DNA of 64,000 nucleotides from Rhizobium laguerreae (GTDB taxonomy: Bacteria > Pseudomonadota > Alphaproteobacteria > Rhizobiales > Rhizobiaceae), in contig NZ_MRDM01000010.1 in assembly GCF_002008165.1 (NCBI RefSeq), positions 368,541 to 432,540 of the forward strand. Reading direction: 5' to 3'. The number at the start of each line of letters is the position of its first letter. Position 1 is the first letter of the stretch. The notes beneath the pieces were generated by a model. The model was given only the letters and a program-made list of their open reading frames with translations. It searched no databases and had not been told where the DNA came from. Shown here piece after piece: positions 1 through 7,855 of this stretch. The position numbers were made by a program, and so were the translations under genes.

Positions 1-156
1 GCCAGCCCGCAGGCTTTGGAAGCTTTTCTCGCCCAGATTCACGCCGTTGCCGGTGTCACCGGCACCCGCAGCTATATTGCGCTTTCCACCTATCTGGAGC
101 GTCCGGTACAGGTCGGCGTCACCGATAACTGGCCGGACATGCCTCTGCCGGGATAG
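1..156 (+). CDS. Lrp/AsnC-family regulator, C-terminal fragment
   Basis: An open frame enters from the left edge and stops at 154-156, giving 51 residues. The stretch HAVAGVTGTRSYIALSTYLE resembles the C-terminal ligand-binding (RAM) domain of Lrp/AsnC regulators, where a GV.RT.TY..L.T segment is typical. These proteins bind DNA through an N-terminal helix-turn-helix, which would lie outside the window. The call is from a short piece, so the family is likely but its effector cannot be told. Confidence 0.6.
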   Translation, partial: ASPQALEAFLAQIHAVAGVTGTRSYIALSTYLERPVQVGVTDNWPDMPLPG

Positions 157-182
157 AGGCGGGATGTTAAGCCGCGGCCAGC

Positions 183-584
183 CTAATCCTCACCCTCGAA
201 GCGCGGAAGCGTTTCGATATTCTCCACCCCGGGCAAGGCTGAGCGGCACCATATCTGTTTCTTCGGCACCAGTTCCTGCCGCTGGTCGATGCTGCCGACG
301 CGGATGCCGAACCCGCCGCCGGCGCCGTCCGTGCGGTAGAGCGGCGATCCGCAATTCGGGCAGAAGAATTGCCGGCTGAGGCCACCGCTGTCGCCATATT
401 TTGCGTAGCCTCTCGGCTCGCCTGAAGTGAGCGTGAAACGTCCCGGCCTCGCCGGCGCGGTGATGCGATAGGCCGAGCCCGTCAACCGCTGGCAATCGAT
501 GCAATGGCAGATCGACACCCGCTCCGGGTCGATCTCCGCCTGATAGCGGATCGCGCCGCAGTGGCATCCTCCGGTAATATGCAT
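183..584 (-). CDS. GFA-family (glutathione-dependent formaldehyde-activating enzyme-like) zinc protein
   Basis: A 133-residue protein with the GFA cysteine pattern: CHCGA near the N-terminus, then CHCxxC (CHCIDC), then CPNCGSPL in the second half. In this family the cysteines hold zinc in a beta-tent fold; some members were reported to bind glutathione or S-hydroxymethylglutathione, but most are uncharacterised, so no reaction is claimed. The frame stays open 21 codons upstream, but the ATG at 584 begins MHITGGCHCG, the usual family start, and has GGGGAC a few bases before it. It lies alone, convergent with the Lrp fragment. Confidence 0.75.
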   Translation of the reverse strand: MHITGGCHCGAIRYQAEIDPERVSICHCIDCQRLTGSAYRITAPARPGRFTLTSGEPRGYAKYGDSGGLSRQFFCPNCGSPLYRTDGAGGGFGIRVGSIDQRQELVPKKQIWCRSALPGVENIETLPRFEGED

Positions 585-650
585 CGGCAAGTCCCCAAAG
601 CATGTTGCGCAAAACTGTAGAGCGGTTAGCGACAAAGACATCGCCACGCT

Positions 651-2183
651 CTAGTCCGCTGGCTGAGCGGCCAAATGTGTGGCGTAGAAGGCCTTTGCAT
701 CGGCCGTAAAGGCGGCCCGCTGATCAGCTCTTGTATAGAACATATGGCCGCCGCGATAAAGCTTCAGTCCGACACGGCCGCCGGCGAGCGAGGGTGGCAG
801 ATGGTCGACCACATAGCGGCTGACGCCATAAGGCGTCACCAGATCGCTGTAGCCATGTGCAATCAGCAGATGGAAGGCCGGGTTTGCGGCGAGCAGCTGC
901 CTGATATCGTCGGTGGCGCTGGCCTGGAAGCGCGATCCGCCGCCGCGCCCGCCGCCCCATTCCCAGCGCCGGCTGATATCGCCGTCGAGCAGCGAATAGG
1001 TCATCTCCGTCTTGAAGCCAAGTTCGTTGCGGGCATAGTCGGCAAAGGCGCCGCCATAGGCGCGGGTGAAGCCGTCAAGGATGGCGTCGTCGCCGCGGTC
1101 GTAATCCGATTCCGGATAGGGATCAGGTGCTGCAAAGGAGGCGTCGTAAGAGCTCATCACCTCGCCGCTGCCCTCATCGGAATGTTTGACGAAGGAACTG
1201 CCGAGGAAGCCGCGGTTGCGGGTGACGATATCCTCGGGGATGCCCGTCAGGCGAGCGATCCTGCCATAGAAAGCTGCGGCCTCGGCACCCGTCGGCGGCG
1301 GGCCGGCGAGCGTCGTCAGATAGTCCCCGAGCGCGAAGGCCTCGGCTTCCTTCTGCTTCTCTTCGTCAAAGGCCTTGTGCCGGTCGAGTTCGGCGGCGGC
1401 GAGCGACGGCAGCTCAAGTGCTGCGCCGAGCGGAAACTGATCGGCATTGAACATCAGCTGACCCTCGAGCAAGGGAGAAAGCATCACCGCACCGGCGACG
1501 ATGATGCCCTGGCTTTCCTGCAGTGCCGAGGCGACCTTAGCCGCGCGGAAGCCGCCATAACTTTCGCCGAGAAGATATTTCGGCGAGTTGGAACGGTTGT
1601 TGTGCGTGACATAGAGCGCGATCGCCTTGGCGATGCTCTGGGCATCTGAGTTGACGTTGTAATAATTGGAGGCGTCGTCCGCCTTTGCCGTCCGGCTCCA
1701 GCCGGTGCCGATCGGATCGATCAGAACGAGGTCGGTGAAATCGAGCCAGCTTTGCGGGTTGTCGATGAGTTTCGCATTGGCGCCGTCGCGTCCGTCCGGC
1801 CCGAAGTCGAGCACCTTCGGCCCGACCAGCCCGAGATGCAGGAAGGCGGAAGCAGCACCCGGCCCGCCGTTAAAGGCAAAGGTCAGAGGCCGGTTCGCCC
1901 CGCTATCCCCTGCGACGTAAGCGGTGTAGAAGATCGCGCCGGTCTGCGCCCCGTCCTGGCCGAAGAGATCCAGCGTGCCGGCGGTGGCGGTATAGGCGAT
2001 CTTCCGGTCACCGATCGTCAACGCGTGCTCGGTGACGGAATCGGCCGGCAGCAGCTTCAGCACGCCGTCGCGTGCGCCGCGCTGGACATTCGCCCTCGGT
2101 GGATCGCTTTCCTGCGCATGGGAAAGGGCAGGTGCCAGCGACGCCATAAATGCGGTGAGCAGAAACAGGGTTCGTATGCGCAA
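651..2183 (-). CDS. Peptidase S10 (serine carboxypeptidase-like) secreted protein
   Basis: A 510-residue protein of the serine carboxypeptidase family (alpha/beta hydrolase fold). Counting from the chosen TTG start, residues 1-23 form a signal peptide (LRIRTLFLLT, then hydrophobic to SHAQ), so it is probably periplasmic. The oxyanion segment FNGGPGAAS is at 104-112, the nucleophile motif GESYGG at 206-211 (Ser208), and the Asp and His regions appear late as HGYSDLVTPY and GGHMFYTR. The frame is open far upstream, but GGAGGAG sits just before the TTG at 2183 and the signal peptide starts there. Bacterial S10 proteins are poorly studied; the substrate is unknown. Confidence 0.8.
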   Translation of the reverse strand: MRIRTLFLLTAFMASLAPALSHAQESDPPRANVQRGARDGVLKLLPADSVTEHALTIGDRKIAYTATAGTLDLFGQDGAQTGAIFYTAYVAGDSGANRPLTFAFNGGPGAASAFLHLGLVGPKVLDFGPDGRDGANAKLIDNPQSWLDFTDLVLIDPIGTGWSRTAKADDASNYYNVNSDAQSIAKAIALYVTHNNRSNSPKYLLGESYGGFRAAKVASALQESQGIIVAGAVMLSPLLEGQLMFNADQFPLGAALELPSLAAAELDRHKAFDEEKQKEAEAFALGDYLTTLAGPPPTGAEAAAFYGRIARLTGIPEDIVTRNRGFLGSSFVKHSDEGSGEVMSSYDASFAAPDPYPESDYDRGDDAILDGFTRAYGGAFADYARNELGFKTEMTYSLLDGDISRRWEWGGGRGGGSRFQASATDDIRQLLAANPAFHLLIAHGYSDLVTPYGVSRYVVDHLPPSLAGGRVGLKLYRGGHMFYTRADQRAAFTADAKAFYATHLAAQPAD

Positions 2184-2284
2184 GATGTCTCCTCCGGCGG
2201 TCAGGAATGAGAGGCTGAGATAGCGTAACATCCGCGGCCGGCGACCGGCATCAAGAGATGGTGATGGATAGGTGAGCGAAGGGC

Positions 2285-3577
2285 TCAGCCGTCCTTTTCG
2301 ACCGCATGGACATTGATCTCCACTGCCCGGCCGGCCTTCCAGCCATTGATTGCCGCGCCCAGTCCGAGTGCGACGAAGAGGGCGGCGCACCAGGAAAAGC
2401 TGCCGGTCCAGCCGCGGATGAGGCCGACGATGAGCGGGCCGATGGCGGCGAGCAGGTAACCGACGCATTGCGCCATGCCGGAAAGATGGGCGGCGACATC
2501 CGGATCGCGCGAGCGCAGCACGATCGTCGTCATGGCCGCCGCGATCAGCCCGCCCTGGCCGATGCCCTGCAGCACCGCCCACAGCCAGACCGTCGAAAGC
2601 GGCGCGAAGAGCAGGCCGAGCAGGGCGATGACGGCAACGCCGCAGAGGCTCGCATTGATCAGCCGCTGGTCGCGGCCGCGCACGGCGATATGCGGCACGA
2701 TCAGGCAGGATGCCGCCTGCACCATCACCGACAGCGAAACGATCGCCCCGGCAGTGACGCCGTCGAGCCCGCGTTCGCGCAAGATCGGAACCAACCAGCC
2801 GAAGACGCAATAGGCAAGGGCCGATTGCAGCCCCATGAACAGCGTCACCTGCCAGGCGAAACGGTCGCGCCAGAGGCCTTCGACGCGAAAGCCGTTTCGT
2901 CTTGCCTGTCTGCCGCTGCGAAGAACCTCAGGCAGCCAGAGCAGGCTGACGATGAGCGCGGGCAGCGCCCAGACGGCGAGGGCGCCCTCGAGAGAGCCGC
3001 CGAGTGCGTGCTCGATCGGCAGCGTCAGCCCGGCGGCACTTGCCGCCCCGGCGCAGAGCGCCATCGTATAGAAGCCGGTCATCAGCGCGGCGCGCCCGGC
3101 AAAATCCCGCTTCACCAGCCCCGGCAGCAGCACGTTGCCGACGGCGATGCAGGCGCCGGCAAGGGCCGTGCCGATGAAGAGCAGCGGTATGGAGGAAAGC
3201 CCGCGCAATGCGGTGCCGAGCGCCAGAAGCAGGAGAACGCCGAGCAGCGTGCGTTCCGTGCCGAAGCGCTGGGCAAGACGAGGCGCAAGCGGCGAGAAGG
3301 CGCCGAGGCAGACGACCGGAAGCGTCGTCAGCAGGCTGGCGCCCAGCGCGCTCAGGCCGAATTCTCCGCGGATTTCCGGCAGAAGCGCCGAGGCGCTGGA
3401 GAAGACCGGGCGCAGGTTGAAGGCGATCAGCACCAGACTTGCACCAAGCAGGAAACGACCCGCAACTCCCCGGACCGGCGTTGCCTGCGGCGGCGGAAGG
3501 CTGCCGGCCTCGGCGTCTACAAGCAGTTCGTCGGCCGCCTCGAGCGTGCTGACGGCATGGTTGGCAGGCGTGTTCAT
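2285..3577 (-). CDS. MFS transporter, CynX/NimT-like
   Basis: A 430-residue membrane carrier of the major facilitator superfamily with about 12 hydrophobic segments starting near residue 45 (LLGASLVLIAFNLRPVFSS). The N-FNLRP-FS sequence and general length match the CynX/NimT group (cyanate and nitroimidazole-type carriers), but the substrate cannot be inferred. Its ATG overlaps the stop of the upstream GntR gene by four bases (ATGA), so the two form a translationally coupled regulator-transporter pair. Confidence 0.8.
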   Translation of the reverse strand: MNTPANHAVSTLEAADELLVDAEAGSLPPPQATPVRGVAGRFLLGASLVLIAFNLRPVFSSASALLPEIRGEFGLSALGASLLTTLPVVCLGAFSPLAPRLAQRFGTERTLLGVLLLLALGTALRGLSSIPLLFIGTALAGACIAVGNVLLPGLVKRDFAGRAALMTGFYTMALCAGAASAAGLTLPIEHALGGSLEGALAVWALPALIVSLLWLPEVLRSGRQARRNGFRVEGLWRDRFAWQVTLFMGLQSALAYCVFGWLVPILRERGLDGVTAGAIVSLSVMVQAASCLIVPHIAVRGRDQRLINASLCGVAVIALLGLLFAPLSTVWLWAVLQGIGQGGLIAAAMTTIVLRSRDPDVAAHLSGMAQCVGYLLAAIGPLIVGLIRGWTGSFSWCAALFVALGLGAAINGWKAGRAVEINVHAVEKDG

Positions 3578-4263
3578 GACAGGATCATCCGCTCGAGTGC
3601 GGCAAGGACCGGCGCCATGAAGCGGCGCACCGCCGCATCCGCCTTGTCGGGATCGCCGGTTTCGATGGCGTCGACGATATTGGCATGCGCCTGCATATGG
3701 GGTTCCGGAACATCCTTGCCGAGCGTCGCCGCGATGGCGTCGGCGATCGAGGCCGAGAAGAAATCATAGATCTCGATCATCGCCCGGTTGCCGGAGGCGG
3801 CGATGACGGCCTTGTGGAAGGCGAGGTCGCGTTCGATGAAGGCGGCCTGATTGCCGCCGTCGTAATTGCCGCGTTCGGCAAGCAGCCGGCGAAGCCCGGC
3901 AACCGTCTCCGGCGTCTTGCGGATCGCCGTCAGCCGGGCGGCCTCGACGTCGAGCGCCAGGCGCGCCTCGAACTGGTCGCGCAGGCTGGCGCGCCGCGCC
4001 ATCGTCAGCGGCCGGCCGGCATCGGTCGTCGAGCGGACATAGGTGCCCGAACCCTGCCTTGTTTCGAGATAACCCTGGGAGACAAGAACGCGCACCGCCT
4101 CGCGCACCGTGCCGCGGCTGACGGAAAGCATGGCAGACAGCGAGGCTTCATTCGGCAATTTCTCGCCGACCGCCCAGCGTTTGCCGAGAATGTCGCCGCG
4201 GATCGCCTCGATCGCCTCATCGGCGAGATTGGTCTTGCTGAGCGCTCGCATCCCACTACTCAT
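3574..4263 (-). CDS. GntR-family transcriptional regulator, FCD subfamily
   Basis: A 229-residue regulator. The N-terminal winged helix (about 12-78) reads AIEAIRGDILGKRWAVGEKL then NEASLSAMLSVSRGTVREAV, typical of GntR. The C-terminal helical FCD domain (about 95-225) contains the metal-ligand type pattern with FIERDLAFHKAVIAASGNR and a later HANIVDAI. Such proteins repress neighbouring catabolic or transport genes until a carboxylate ligand binds. It precedes and overlaps the CynX-like carrier, its probable target. The start at 4263 lies inside a perfect inverted repeat; a second ATG five codons downstream (MRALSK) is an alternative start, and neither has a clear ribosome site. Confidence 0.85.
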   Translation of the reverse strand: MSSGMRALSKTNLADEAIEAIRGDILGKRWAVGEKLPNEASLSAMLSVSRGTVREAVRVLVSQGYLETRQGSGTYVRSTTDAGRPLTMARRASLRDQFEARLALDVEAARLTAIRKTPETVAGLRRLLAERGNYDGGNQAAFIERDLAFHKAVIAASGNRAMIEIYDFFSASIADAIAATLGKDVPEPHMQAHANIVDAIETGDPDKADAAVRRFMAPVLAALERMILS

Positions 4264-4296
4264 AAAGTCATCCGATGACTTTATGAGTAGTGGGAT
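4250..4296. promoter_or_regulatory. Perfect 23-bp inverted repeat over the gntR start (likely operator)
   Basis: Two 23-base arms, 4250-4272 and 4274-4296, are exact reverse complements separated by one base. The centre is AAAGTCATC-C-GATGACTTT. The repeat covers the start codon of the GntR gene, so a bound repressor would block its own expression; in mRNA the same sequence could fold over the start codon. The use as an autoregulatory operator is inference; the repeat itself is plainly visible. Confidence 0.7.
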
Positions 4297-4345
4297 TTCG
4301 ATCTTCCGTCAACGCCTGACATCAAAGAGAATAAAGACATCAAGA

Positions 4346-4376
4346 CAATAAAAAAGGGCCGCCTCAGCGACCCTTT
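4346..4376 (-). terminator. Rho-independent terminator of the 23-residue ORF
   Basis: On the minus strand, AAAGGGTCGC-tgag-GCGGCCCTTT forms a stem with one mismatch, followed by a run of T. It lies about 60 bases after the stop of the small gene at 4435-4506 and fits as its terminator. Confidence 0.75.
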
Positions 4377-4434
4377 CCATGAGTTTGGCCTCAAACTGGC
4401 CTGGACTGTCTATGCAGCCCCAGGAAGGCGGGGA

Positions 4435-4506
4435 TTAGAGCGAGGGCTGCCTCGCCTTCGTCACCTCTTCCATGCCCGTTACGAGGTCCGAAATCTCATT
4501 AGACAT
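4435..4506 (-). CDS. Putative 23-residue peptide gene
   Basis: An ATG at 4506 opens a 23-codon frame (MSNEISDLVT..., ending KARQPSL, TAA at 4435). It is preceded by AAAGGAAGGTGATCC, which matches the complement of the 16S 3' end almost fully, with the AGG core seven bases before the ATG. A stem-loop with T-run follows about 60 bases downstream. The peptide is acidic in the first half, has no Cys, and shows no signal peptide or membrane segment. I do not recognise it. A longer frame could start upstream in the same phase, but the Shine-Dalgarno sequence points to this start. It could also be a leader peptide, although no gene follows in the same direction before the terminator. Confidence 0.5.
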   Translation of the reverse strand: MSNEISDLVTGMEEVTKARQPSL

Positions 4507-4600
4507 TGGATCACCTTCCTTTCGTTCTGTTGCTGATGGCTTAAAGTTAGGCTGATTCTTCTGAGATGCAAGCAGAAATGCACGCATGCCCTGCTTTCGG

Positions 4601-4633
4601 GAACACGGGTGTTCACGAGAGAACACAGTGTTT
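4601..4633. promoter_or_regulatory. Tandem GAACAC/GTGTTC palindromes
   Basis: GAACACGGGTGTTC (4601-4614) is a perfect palindrome with a two-base centre; a second, shorter one, GAACACAGTGTTT, starts 20 bases later at 4621, i.e. about two helical turns away. The pair lies between the small peptide gene and the divergent amidotransferase gene, a place where a dimeric regulator could bind two sites on one face of the DNA. The binding protein is unknown. Confidence 0.45.
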
Positions 4634-4775
4634 TGCCGAATTTGAAGACGCTATACGTCAAGAAACCGTCATGTTTGGCTTGCAAACCGGCCGCGCGTTA
4701 AGCTGTTGTTAGTCGCGTCGTTCGACAATTTCAGCATTCCCGCCGATGCGGCGGCGGGTTCCGGAGCAAAGAGCC

Positions 4776-5588
4776 ATGTGTCGCTGGGCAGCCTATCGCG
4801 GAGACCCTCTTTATCTCGAGGAGCTGGTATCCTCGCCCGCCCACTCGCTGATCGAGCAGTCCCATTGCGCCACCCGCGCCAAGACGGCGACGAATGGCGA
4901 TGGCTTCGGCATCGCCTGGTATGGCGATAGACCCGAGCCCGGCCGCTACCGCGATATCCTGCCCGCATGGTCGGATTGCAATCTGAAGAGCCTGGCGCGG
5001 CAGATCCGTTCGCCGCTTTTCCTCGCCCATGTCCGCGCTGCCACAGGCGGCGGCACGCGCCGCGACAACTGCCACCCCTTCACCCATGGCACCTGGTCCT
5101 TCATGCATAACGGCCAGATCTCCGGCTTCGAGCGCCTGCGCCGGCCGATGGAGGCGATGCTCGACGACGAGTTGTTCAATGCCCGCGGCGGCACGACCGA
5201 TTCCGAGCTGATGTTCCTGCTGGCGCTGCAGTTCGGCCTGCGCGAGGCGCCGGTCGCCGCGATGGCGGAAATGATCGGTGTGATCGAGGATCTGGCCGAA
5301 AGTGTCATCGGCTCGATCCTGCTGCGATTCACCGCCGCCTTCTCCGATGGCAGCACGCTCTATGCGATCCGTTATGCCACGGATCGCAAGGCGCCGACGC
5401 TCTACGCCTCTCCCGTCGGCGCGGGTTATTGCCTCGTCTCCGAGCCGTTGAATGACGATGTCGATGCCTGGGCCGAAATTCCGGACGGCAGCGCCGTCAC
5501 CGTCGGCAAAGACGGCATCGACGTCGTCGACTTCCGGCCGGAGAAGCGCAGTGCCGCCAAGCCGCAGCGTCTGGCGATTCCTGCCTGA
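4776..5588 (+). CDS. Class II glutamine amidotransferase (YafJ/EgtC-like)
   Basis: A 270-residue Ntn-hydrolase. The chosen ATG puts Cys at position 2 (MCRWAAYRG), the nucleophile exposed after Met removal, and has GGAG upstream. Other glutamine-binding signatures follow: DGFGIAWYG, FLAHVRAATGG near residue 75, HPFTHGTWSFMHNG and the TTDSELMF segment. The protein would split glutamine and pass on ammonia, but no acceptor domain or partner gene is adjacent. It resembles both the YafJ family and the gamma-glutamyl hydrolase EgtC of ergothioneine synthesis; with no egtB or egtD nearby the EgtC role is not supported. Such stand-alone proteins are widespread in rhizobia. Confidence 0.8.
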   Translation: MCRWAAYRGDPLYLEELVSSPAHSLIEQSHCATRAKTATNGDGFGIAWYGDRPEPGRYRDILPAWSDCNLKSLARQIRSPLFLAHVRAATGGGTRRDNCHPFTHGTWSFMHNGQISGFERLRRPMEAMLDDELFNARGGTTDSELMFLLALQFGLREAPVAAMAEMIGVIEDLAESVIGSILLRFTAAFSDGSTLYAIRYATDRKAPTLYASPVGAGYCLVSEPLNDDVDAWAEIPDGSAVTVGKDGIDVVDFRPEKRSAAKPQRLAIPA

Positions 5589-5589
5589 A

Positions 5590-5642
5590 CCGCTCGCGAT
5601 CAGCTGAGCCGCTCGCGATCAGCGGAGCTGCTTGGCGATCAG
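5590..5642. repeat. Short 19-bp tandem repeat at the coaBC 3' end
   Basis: CCGCTCGCGATCAGC occurs twice with a 19-base period (5590 and 5609), and a third, diverged copy (GCTTGGCGATCAG) is the coding end of coaBC. The arrangement looks like local duplication of the last codons of coaBC into the gap before the convergent amidotransferase gene. Confidence 0.6.
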
Positions 5643-6824
5643 TGCCGCAAGTCTTTCGGCAACCTCTTCCTTCGTCAGATCAGGCCATTGCTCGACGCCG
5701 TCACGGCGAATGAGTTTGACGCTGTTGCGGCTGCCGCCCATGATGCCGGTCGCAGGAGAAACGTCATTGGCGACGATCATGTCGGCGCCTTTCCTTTCGA
5801 GTTTCGCCTTCGCATTGCTTTCCACGTCCTGCGTCTCGGCGGCAAAGCCGATCACCAGCCTCGGCCGCATCGTGTGATGGCCGACGGTTTTCAGGATGTC
5901 CGGATTCTCGGTCAGCGCCAGCGTCGGGATGGATTCGCCCGGATGTTTCTTCAGCTTCTGGTCAGCCGCCGAGGCGACGCGCCAGTCCGCCACCGCCGCG
6001 ACCATCACGGCGATGTCGGCCGGCAGCGCCGCAAGCACGGCATCACGCATTTCCTCGGCCCGCTCGACATGCACGGTGCTGACGCCGACGGGATCGGCGA
6101 TCGTCACCGGCCCTGACACCAGCGTCACCTCCGCCCCGAGCTTTGCCAGGGCTGCGGCGATCGCATGCCCCTGCCGGCCGGAGGAGCGGTTGGCGATATA
6201 ACGCACCGGATCGATCGGCTCGTGCGTCGGTCCTGAGGTGACGATCGCCTTGCGCCCCTTGAGCGGCTTTTCTCCATCGTCGAGCATGGTTTCGGCCGCA
6301 GCGACGATCTCCAGCGGCTCCGCCATCCGGCCGAGCCCTGCTTCTCGGCTTTCCGCCATCTCGCCAGCCATCGGCCCGATGAAGCGGATGCCGTCGGCTC
6401 TCAGCATCGCCGCGTTGCGCCGCGTCGCCGGATGCGCCCACATGGCCGGGTTCATCGCCGGTGCGGCCAGTACCGGCCTATTCGTCGCCAGAAGCACGGT
6501 CGAAGCGAGATCGTCAGCAAGCCCGTTCGCCATCTTCGCCATCAGATCGGCGGAGGCAGGGGCAATCAGCACGAGGTCGCAGTCACGCGCCAGCCGGATA
6601 TGACCGACATCCTGTTCGTCCTGTCGTGAAAACAGATCGAGGAAGACGTGATCCGCCGCCAGCGCACCGACGGCAATCGGCGTGACGAATTCCTGCGCGC
6701 CTTTGGTCATGACAGGGCGGACACTCGCGCCGCGCTCGCGCAGCCGGCGGATCAGATCCAGGCTCTTATAGGCCGCGATGCCGCCCGAGATGATAAGGAG
6801 GATGCGTTTGCCGCTGAGAGCCAT
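5619..6824 (-). CDS. coaBC: Bifunctional phosphopantothenoylcysteine decarboxylase/synthetase
   Basis: A 401-residue cytosolic protein that makes 4'-phosphopantetheine in coenzyme A synthesis: the CoaB half joins cysteine to phosphopantothenate and the FMN-dependent CoaC half decarboxylates the product. The N-terminal CoaC domain shows GGIAAYKSLDLIRRL, the PxMNxxMW motif (APAMNPAMW) and the substrate clamp GLGRMAEP. The CoaB domain begins near residue 187 with VTSGPTHEPIDPVRYI and NRSSGRQG. The frame runs 37 codons further upstream, but the ATG at 6824 has AGGAAGAAGG before it and matches the family start (MALSGKRILLIISGG). It is convergent with the amidotransferase gene. Confidence 0.95.
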   Translation of the reverse strand: MALSGKRILLIISGGIAAYKSLDLIRRLRERGASVRPVMTKGAQEFVTPIAVGALAADHVFLDLFSRQDEQDVGHIRLARDCDLVLIAPASADLMAKMANGLADDLASTVLLATNRPVLAAPAMNPAMWAHPATRRNAAMLRADGIRFIGPMAGEMAESREAGLGRMAEPLEIVAAAETMLDDGEKPLKGRKAIVTSGPTHEPIDPVRYIANRSSGRQGHAIAAALAKLGAEVTLVSGPVTIADPVGVSTVHVERAEEMRDAVLAALPADIAVMVAAVADWRVASAADQKLKKHPGESIPTLALTENPDILKTVGHHTMRPRLVIGFAAETQDVESNAKAKLERKGADMIVANDVSPATGIMGGSRNSVKLIRRDGVEQWPDLTKEEVAERLAALIAKQLR

Positions 6825-6964
6825 GGCCTTCTTCCTGTTGCCTTTTCTGACCGTTCTCGACCCTAAGCCTTTGGCGGAGAACATGCAATCGCGCGGATCT
6901 ACACGACGTCCCCACGGGTCGGGGAAGCCCCCCAACCCGCAGCGAATAATCGCGTCGCGCCGTC

Positions 6965-7729
6965 TCAGGTGCGGGTGATCGAAGCGCCGCCATCGACCAG
7001 CGAGGCCGTGCCGCTAACGAAGCTCGCATCGTCGGAGGCGAGATAGAGAACCGAGCGGGCGAGTTCTTCGGGGGTTGCGACACGCTTCAGCGCATGCAGG
7101 TTGGTGACGAAGGCCTGCTTGTCAGGCGTATCGTTCATGTCCCGATACATGTCGGTATCAACAGCACCCGGCAGGATGGCATTGACGCGCACGCCCTGCT
7201 GGCCGAATTCGGCGGCAAGCGCCTGCGTCAGGCCGATCAGCCCGGATTTGCTGGCGGCATAGGCGGCAACGCCCGGAAAGGCGAAGCTGTAGCCGACGAA
7301 GGTCGAGGTGAAGATTACCGAGCCGCCGCCATTTTCCACCATCGCGCCGATCTGGTGCTTAGCGGCGAGGAAGGAGGCTGTCAGATTGACTGCCAGCGCC
7401 TCGCTGAAGCCTGTTTCCGAAACGGCGGTGCTCGGACCGGCTTCGCCAAGCGTGCCGGCATTGTTGAAGGCGATGTCGAGCTTGCCGTAATTCGTCACGG
7501 CGGCCGCGACCAGCGCCTTGTGATAATCTTCCGAGCGCACGTCGCCGGCAATCGCGATGGCCTCGCCGCCCTCTGCCTTGATCTCGGCGACGAGACTGTC
7601 GAGTTCGCCCTGGCGGCGGGCGCTGACGACGACTTTGGCGCCTTCGGCGGCAAACAGCTTTGCCGTGGCGCGGCCGATGCCGGAGCTTGCGCCGGTGACG
7701 ATCGCCACCTTGTTGTTCAAGCGGTTCAT
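6965..7729 (-). CDS. Short-chain dehydrogenase/reductase
   Basis: A 254-residue classical SDR. The nucleotide-binding motif TGASSGIG is at 12-19, NNAG near 89, the catalytic Ser in the SVIFTSTF strand, YAASK as the Tyr-Lys pair, and a C-terminal VDGGASITRT typical of the FabG-like group. The start at 7729 follows AGGAGATGGAACC. Substrate unknown. It is divergent from a LysR gene at 7856, which is a plausible regulator of it by position only. Confidence 0.85.
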   Translation of the reverse strand: MNRLNNKVAIVTGASSGIGRATAKLFAAEGAKVVVSARRQGELDSLVAEIKAEGGEAIAIAGDVRSEDYHKALVAAAVTNYGKLDIAFNNAGTLGEAGPSTAVSETGFSEALAVNLTASFLAAKHQIGAMVENGGGSVIFTSTFVGYSFAFPGVAAYAASKSGLIGLTQALAAEFGQQGVRVNAILPGAVDTDMYRDMNDTPDKQAFVTNLHALKRVATPEELARSVLYLASDDASFVSGTASLVDGGASITRT

Positions 7730-7855
7730 GGTTCCATCTCCTGCGTTTAAGGTGAGGCGGCCCCTGCCGTCCCTTTCGATGAGTGGAAGATGGCATTTTC
7801 CCTTCGTTCGGGTTAGTCTCCAGATTGGGGAATTCAAATTCGGAAGAGCCGAACG

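Noticed and set aside
4776..5588. EgtC of ergothioneine synthesis
   Set aside because: The fold fits, but no egtA, egtB or egtD gene is near and similar stand-alone amidotransferases are common in rhizobia.
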